Source: Stramonita haemastoma
Taxonomy: Eukaryota > Mollusca > Gastropoda > Neogastropoda > Muricidae
NCBI GenBank assembly: GCA_030674155.1
Contig: CM060322.1
Location: 60,079,264 to 60,091,763 of the forward strand
Direction of reading: 5' to 3'
DNA length: 12,500 nt
In this document: positions 8,201-12,500 of the stretch, piece after piece
Layout of the letters: each line of letters begins with the position of its first letter
Numbering within the stretch: position 1 is the first letter of the stretch
The notes under the pieces: model-generated
The model's input: the letters and a program-made list of their open reading frames with translations, nothing else
Database searches by the model: none
Told to the model about the DNA's origin: nothing
Position numbers and translations under genes: made by a program

Positions 8201-8521
8201 GCATAGCTGGCAATCTGACGACCCTGATTCGAATCCCAATCAAGGGGATTTTTCCTCTGGATTTAACAACAGTGCCAAATCCACTCTCCCCAAAAGTCAT
8301 TCAGATGACGCTATAAACCGAGAGCCGTGTGCGAACGCACGCAGAACGTCTTGCGCGCACGTTAAATCCTGTTCCACTTTTGGAAAGAGTAGGCCGTTGT
8401 GTGCTGGTGGGAACAGATGACAAAATGAACAAAACTGCATACACACGGGGACTGGATGTAAAAAAGTACCATAGTGCTTATTCCATTATCATCGAAATAA
8501 AAGAATAAAATAAATAAATAC
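8201..8521 (+). mobile_element. tRNA-derived SINE, family B
   Basis: The visible head contains agctggcaatctgacgaccc and the B box tgattcgaatccc at 8225-8237. The A box is lost or replaced by the (CA)n tract. The body includes gacgctataaaccgagagcc and acgcagaacgtcttgcgcgc. The 3' end is an A-rich tail of aataaa units near 8496-8521. Truncated or decayed relatives lie at 1994-2149, 4275-4497 and 11465-11735. Confidence 0.85.
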
Positions 8522-8582
8522 ACACACATGCACACACACAGTTTGTTTTTTGTTTTTTGTTCGTTGGTTGGTTGTTGTTGTT

Positions 8583-8671
8583 TTTGCTAGATAGATGGTT
8601 TAATTAAAAAAAAAAGCAAGTATATTGCTTTCTCAATGCACCATCTGGAAATAAAATTTTGACTTGACTTC
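8583..8671 (+). mobile_element. Probable 3' end of a retroposon
   Basis: The stretch ending caccatctggaaataaaatt ttgacttgactt resembles the ttgact-repeat tails of invertebrate non-LTR elements. It runs straight into (CA)n. Only the tail can be argued; nothing upstream is recognisable, and 8530-8582 is GT-rich low-complexity sequence. Confidence 0.4.
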
Positions 8672-8869
<198 letters not shown>

Positions 8870-8878
8870 CCCAGGTAC

Positions 8879-9067
8879 CTGTGACGGGGTTGTCCTTGTT
8901 GTACTGGTCCCCGAGGCTCTGCAGTGTCCCCATGAAGAGCTTGATGTCCCGGGTGTCTGGGAAGAGCACGGTGATCTTGTGGAGCTCTTGCCGAACGTCT
9001 GGCTTCAGACCTGTGAGGGCTCTGAACAGCACCTCGGCAAAGCTCTCACTCTCCATCCGCCCTTTCT
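8879..9067 (-). CDS. Exon 2: macro-like domain, C-terminal part
   Basis: This 189-bp exon is phase 1 at both ends. The acceptor is gtgctggcag and the donor is ACAG followed by gtacct, so the joining codon with exon 1 becomes AAG (Lys). It encodes about 62 residues from KGRMESESFAEVLFRALTGL through HKITVLFPDTRDIKLFMGTL to NKDNPVT. The arrangement helix (FAEVLFRAL), strand (KITVLFPD), helix (DIKLFMGTLQSL) is the usual end of a macro domain, where the strand with a terminal acidic residue and the last helix close the fold. A (TG)n tract begins about 10 bases after the donor, and the poly-A end of a SINE begins about 26 bases before the acceptor. The frame is fully open and the phase matches both neighbours. 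Confidence 0.78.
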
Positions 9068-9093
9068 CTGCCAGCACAAAGTCACCAAAACAC

Positions 9094-9511
9094 TTTTTTT
9101 TTGTATTTTGTACCTCTTTATGTCACAGCAGACTTCTCTGCGTGAAATTCGGGCTGCTCCTCCTGGGGAGAGCACGTCGCCACAAGTGCAGCGCCTACCC
9201 ATTGTTTTTCGTTTTCCTGTATGGAACTATATTTGTTTTCCTATCAGAGTGGCTTTTTTTTCTACAAAATTTTGCCAAGGTCAACCCCCCTGTTGCCCTG
9301 GGTTATTTTACGTGCGTTAAATAGTGATGTGTAACACACGGGACCTCGGTTTATCGTCTCATTCGAAAGACTAGCGCCCAGACCACCACTCAAGGTCTAA
9401 TGGATGGGGAAAAAGTTTTGGGCCCAAACGGGGTACGAACGACCGCACACTCTGATCCGGACTTTTGGCTTTCTAGGCAAGGCGCGTTACCACCTAGACC
9501 ACCGATCCACA
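9094..9511 (-). mobile_element. tRNA-derived SINE, family A, copy 1
   Basis: Read on the minus strand, a tRNA-like head lies at about 9435-9505: A-box-like tggtctaggtggtaacgcg and B-box-like ggtcgttcgtacc. A body follows with ttgccctgggttattttacg on the plus strand, then ctctgcgtgaaattcgggct. It ends in an A-rich tail (T run at 9094-9102). The tail stops about 26 bases upstream of the acceptor of exon 2. Copy 2 lies next door at 9618-9995 in the same orientation, and a fragment is at 2190-2310. Confidence 0.85.
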
Positions 9512-9617
9512 CGGAAAGATATCTATGTGAGGTGCTAGCGTCAGGACTTTGGGTTGATTTAGCTTGGCTTGGCTTGGCATGGCTTTGATTGTACTGTATT
9601 GAAGTGTATACTACTGT

Positions 9618-9995
9618 AATCAAGCCACTGCAAATTTCTCTGCGTGAAATCCAGACTGCTCTCTCTGGAAAGAGTGTGTCGCCACAAGAGCAGTGCCACA
9701 CATGATTTTTGTTTCTTTTCCTGTGTGTTCGTTTCACGTGTATTTGTCTCCTTATCGGTGCAGTGTTTTTCTACACGACTTTGCCGGGGTCAGCTCTTTT
9801 GTTGCCGTGGGTTCTTTTATGTGTGCTGAATGACTGTTGCACACGGGTTCTTGATTTATCGTTTCATTGGAAAGACCAGCAGCCAGAGCACCACTCTAGG
9901 ACCAATCTACGGGGAGAACGGCTTTGGATCAAACGGAGATTGACCCCGTATTTTTTCACTTTCTAGTCAGGTGCGTTACCAGTAGGCCACCAATC
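9618..9995 (-). mobile_element. tRNA-derived SINE, family A, copy 2
   Basis: Shares with copy 1 the blocks ctctgcgtgaaat, gtgtcgccacaag, tttttctaca, ttgttgccgtgggttctttt, cacacgg, tttatcgt and a final gcgttacca-taggccacc head. Its B-box region has decayed (attgaccccgta). It lies in the same orientation as copy 1, about 100 bp away. The spacer 9512-9617 contains a short cttgg repeat near 9561. Confidence 0.85.
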
Positions 9996-10061
9996 CACTT
10001 TGCTTGGTTTGACTTGCACATTTCAGTATTTCAAAAAAAGGTATAAAAAAAAACAGACCGA

Positions 10062-10196
10062 GAGAGCAACAGACATGCAGAAGAAACATTGTATCTCCAT
10101 ATTCTGCACTCTGGTCTAACATAACAAGAAACAACCACAGCCCTACAGAGCAACAGACATGCAGAAGAAGCATTGTATCTCCATGTACTGCACTGG
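10062..10196. repeat. Two-copy tandem duplication, period about 84 bp
   Basis: The block gagcaacagacatgcagaag followed by aacattgtatctccatattc and tgcact occurs at about 10064 and again at about 10148 with a few changes. Confidence 0.85.
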
Positions 10197-10618
10197 ACTG
10201 CCACGCAGCTCCCTGAATTGGCTGACACGTCGAGCTCGATTGTCTCCCCTCCCTTATCAACAGCAAGGGGTGACATGGCCGCCTCATGCGTCAGACATTG
10301 CAGGAAAGCCTACACCTCAGTTCTCTAACAGCCAACTAATGATTATTTTATATCAAAAGTTCATCCTTTTTACAAACATCACAGGGGAATACCTTTCAGC
10401 GGTGAGACATGTCAATGGAGAGGGTGGCACGTAAATAGGTCAGGCTGTCCTGGATTTTCTTTCCTTCCACAACGACATCTCAGAGGTTCCCCAATGCTGA
10501 GATGTTGTGCATGCTTTTGTTTTTGCCCTCCATTAGGGTAGCTGCATTCCAAATTCGGGAATGTCTTCACACAACACCAGTGTGTATGCGGTCTTTCTTT
10601 TTTATATAAACATGTTCT
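10197..10618. other. Intron stretch; one hairpin, otherwise nothing recognised
   Basis: No repeat family or supported exon is seen. An inverted repeat pairs acaacgacatctcag (10469-10483) with ctgagatgttgt (10497-10508), with a 3-base bulge and a 13-base loop. Confidence 0.5.
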
Positions 10619-11455
10619 TTTTTTTCTGCCTCATCTTCTGTAGTGTCCCAAGCCTGCTGTCCCCACGCCGCTCATTTCAATCTCCCCACCACAGCCATAC
10701 CCAGATTCGTTATGTCTCATCACCGATGTCAGGAATCCACATGGACCCTATCAATATCAGGCCACCGTGGGGCCACCAGCCAGAGGGCCCTGCACTTCTG
10801 CTGGGTCACTTTGGTGGTGTTCAGTGGTGCCTGTTCTCAGCTGACATACGCAGGACACCACCTACTACACCCCCTACTAACGACACTATTAGCTCAGTCG
10901 TGGAGCCAGACTGAGTGAGCCACCCACCCAAGGTGGCGACCACCACAACGTCCCTCAAATGACCGTCTACCATTAACCTCCAACCCCAAAGGCTTTGACA
11001 CAAACTCACCACAGGCACAGAAGAGTATGGGTAAGCCGAATCTGGAGTCCCATGAGACCAGAGCAACGGGAGCCACCGAATTAGAGGCAGTTCTTATTAT
11101 TGCATAATGATCAATGATGATGATGATGATGTAATGATGCTGCTATGGAAGTGCTTTTGCTTTGAAACTACTTGCTTAGTATCATGATAATCCCAGTGTC
11201 AACTGGGCCCGACAGATACAAACACCTGCAGTGTTGGTCTGGTAATTTGAGCAACACTCTCAAAATCGCATCCGTAAAGTAGATGAAGCTTGACTGTGTG
11301 GTCCCAGTCTCCCCACTGAGCCCACAGCACACTCACTCTGGGTAGGAGCCGGCCAGAGCCCGAGAAAAATCCCCACGACTCTTTTGGGAATCGAACCCGC
11401 GACCTTCCAGTCCGGATTCCAAGGTGCTAATTGCTGCGTCATTGCGGCTGGTTTA
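10619..11455 (-). mobile_element. Long tRNA-headed retroposon, family C, copy 2
   Basis: Colinear with copy 1 over nearly its whole length. Shared blocks run from ctcatttcaatctccccacc at the left to gcaacactctcaaaatcgca and gaatcgaacccgcgacct at the right. The B box is changed at one position (gggttcgattcc on the minus strand) and the A box is degenerate (tgacgcagcaattagcacc), so this copy is older. The left end is a T run after tttatataaacatgttc and the right end is followed by tttatatacatattcgg, an imperfect candidate target duplication. No long open frame is present. Confidence 0.82.
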
Positions 11456-11464
11456 TATACATAT

Positions 11465-11735
11465 TCGGTCTTCTGTTCCTACGGGCCCAAAATGGCCTAT
11501 TTTGGGGAAAGGTGAAACGGGTTGAACTAGAGCACAAGATATTCTGTGCGCATTTGCATAAGGGACGTCAGTTTAAAGTCTCAACCAAGAGATTTGGGGA
11601 AGTGATGTGACTGTAGTGATGTGAATTCCAGGGGGAAAACATCCTTCAAACGGACGTCTCGGTAGTATAGCAAATCTGTCAGATGGAAAGCTCAAGGCTC
11701 TAGCCACTGCACTATCCCCACACCCTCTCACTCCT
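11465..11735 (-). mobile_element. Decayed SINE family B copy with tRNA-like head
   Basis: On the minus strand a head-like gggatagtgcagtggctaga is followed, after a lost B box, by ccccaaatctcttggttgag, actttaaactgacgtccctt, gcacagaatatcttgtgc and cgtaggaacagaagac. These match the order of blocks in the family B copy at 8201-8521. Divergence is high, so this is an old insertion. Confidence 0.65.
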
Positions 11736-11750
11736 TATCCTGGGTTGAAG

Positions 11751-11928
11751 GGAGAGGTCCATACCCTGAAGAATGAGGTGACAGTTAAAGATTAGGGGAC
11801 ACTACGATGAAATCGAGTTATCTAAGGCTGACGGAGAGGTCCATACTCTGAAGAATGAGGTGACAGTTAACGATTAGGGGACACTACGATGAAATCAAGT
11901 CATCTAAGGCTGACGGGAGAGGTCCAGA
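11751..11928. repeat. 82-bp tandem repeat, about 2.2 copies
   Basis: Units start with ggagaggtcc at 11751, 11833 and 11915. They contain gaagaatgaggtgacagtta and gattaggggacactacgatg. The third unit is cut short after about 14 bases. Confidence 0.93.
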
Positions 11929-12309
11929 TCGTAAAGAAGGCACTCCCTGTGGAAATGTCTGGGGCCTGTCAGTATAAAATACCATCGCCAACCTCTGGAA
12001 ATTCTGAGCTAGGAATTCCCTCTTTTCTATCTCTCTCTTTGTTTCTGCCTTGTTCCCTGTCCTCCATGCACCTCCTTCTTGTCTATATTCTGCATTCTTG
12101 ATCCACTCTTCTGTCTGTTTTCCTAGAAAGACTTCAAAGACATTTCTCTCCAACACAAGAGATCTGATGCGCTGGGCCTGACTTGTCAGGCACTTAACGG
12201 CAGCGCTACGCATTTTCGCTCACATGAGAGACAACAACAGCTGCTGTCTGAGGGTGTAAAGGCAAAGAGGACTACAGAAGGCAGACGACACTGGGGGACT
12301 AGCACGTAC
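11929..12309. other. Intron stretch with no recognised feature
   Basis: The part after exon 1 on the gene strand. A pyrimidine-rich stretch on the plus strand (about 12018-12125) is the main compositional feature. A 109-codon minus-strand frame here has no splice support or family resemblance. Confidence 0.5.
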
Positions 12310-12450
12310 TTGCAGGCGGGCAGTCGAGGGCGATGGTTCTGCATTTCTCCTTAGCGGCTATCTGCAGGCTGTGGCTCAAACACTTCTCCCAGTCTCCCTT
12401 ATGGGCTGCCACATCAGCTGTCACCACCTTCACGTTTTTATAACCCAACT
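12310..12450 (-). CDS. Exon 1 of the visible set: macro-like domain, middle part
   Basis: This 141-bp exon enters in phase 1 and leaves in phase 1. The acceptor is gtgatttcag at the right end, preceded by a (TG)n tract. The donor is CAA followed by gtacgt. It encodes about 47 residues running from LGYKNVKVVTADVA through GDWEKCLSHSLQIAAKEK to TIALDCPPA. The pattern W-x3-L-x4-L-x-A followed by a hydrophobic TIAL strand is that of the late part of a macro domain, just before the loop that normally contacts the ADP-ribose pyrophosphate. In typical macro domains the TIAL-type strand is followed by a proline- and glycine-rich loop (for example PAIGTG). Here the sequence reads DCPPA and joins to KKGRM in the next exon, so that loop looks altered. 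The first half of the domain should lie in exons beyond 12500. Confidence 0.72.
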
Positions 12451-12460
12451 CTGAAATCAC

Positions 12461-12500
12461 ATCCCACACATACATACACACAAACACACACACACACACA
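12461..12500. repeat. (CA)n microsatellite at the window edge
   Basis: A CA-rich tract runs off the right edge. On the gene strand it is the (TG)n approach to the acceptor of exon 1. Confidence 0.9.

Noticed and set aside
10469..10508. Hairpin as a structured RNA or terminator
   Set aside because: A single bulged stem in an animal intron with no supporting context; expected by chance at this scale.
11884..12213. 109-codon minus-strand frame as an extra exon between exons 1 and 2
   Set aside because: No family resemblance. Exons 1 and 2 already join in phase within one macro-like domain, and the frame overlaps the end of the 82-bp repeat.

Overview
The window looks like a piece of a large, repeat-rich animal genome, most likely a mollusc and probably a gastropod. 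This is inferred from long (CA)n and (CAGA)n tracts, several minisatellites and several tRNA-headed SINE families that I associate with molluscs. Nothing suggests a prokaryote: there are no operons, ribosome binding sites or long continuous reading frames.

The only convincing host gene is on the minus strand and runs through the whole window. Five exons can be placed, each with plausible splice sites. In gene order they are 12450-12310, 9067-8879, 5634-5426, 2539-2330 and 1179-983. Their phases agree (1/1, 1/1, 1/0, 0/0, then an ambiguous junction). Joined, they encode about 313 residues: the C-terminal half of a macro-like domain, a KH-like segment and a WWE domain. This order matches the C-terminal half of PARP14-type mono-ADP-ribosyltransferases. 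The ART catalytic domain would lie left of position 1 and the N-terminal part right of 12500; neither is visible.

The rest is intronic and mostly repeats. From left to right: a 25-bp satellite with a 74-bp higher-order period (15-522); a 41-bp minisatellite (615-980); a broken RTE-like LINE 3' end (1209-1490); a duplicated scrap of exon 4 (1855-1989); SINE fragments (1994-2310); (CA)n and AT-rich DNA (2546-2782); a CRE-bearing 45-bp repeat (2786-2915); a CAG/CAA tract (3088-3203); a 37-bp minisatellite (3592-4108); a decayed SINE with a 48-bp insertion (4275-4497); (GA)n and (CAGA)n (5019-5416); a 56-bp minisatellite abutting exon 3 (5650-6246); another SINE (6247-6545); two copies of an ~850-bp tRNA-headed retroposon (6756-7615, 10619-11455); further SINEs and (CA)n; and an 82-bp repeat (11751-11928).

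The observation I rate highest is that each intact unit of the 56-bp minisatellite upstream of exon 3 carries, on the transcribed strand, a branch-point-like TACTGAC followed by a pyrimidine tract and TTTACAG. This gives seven near-identical cryptic 3' splice sites next to the real one. I found no clear candidate for a wholly new biological system; the interest lies in how repeats crowd the splice sites of a PARP14-like gene.
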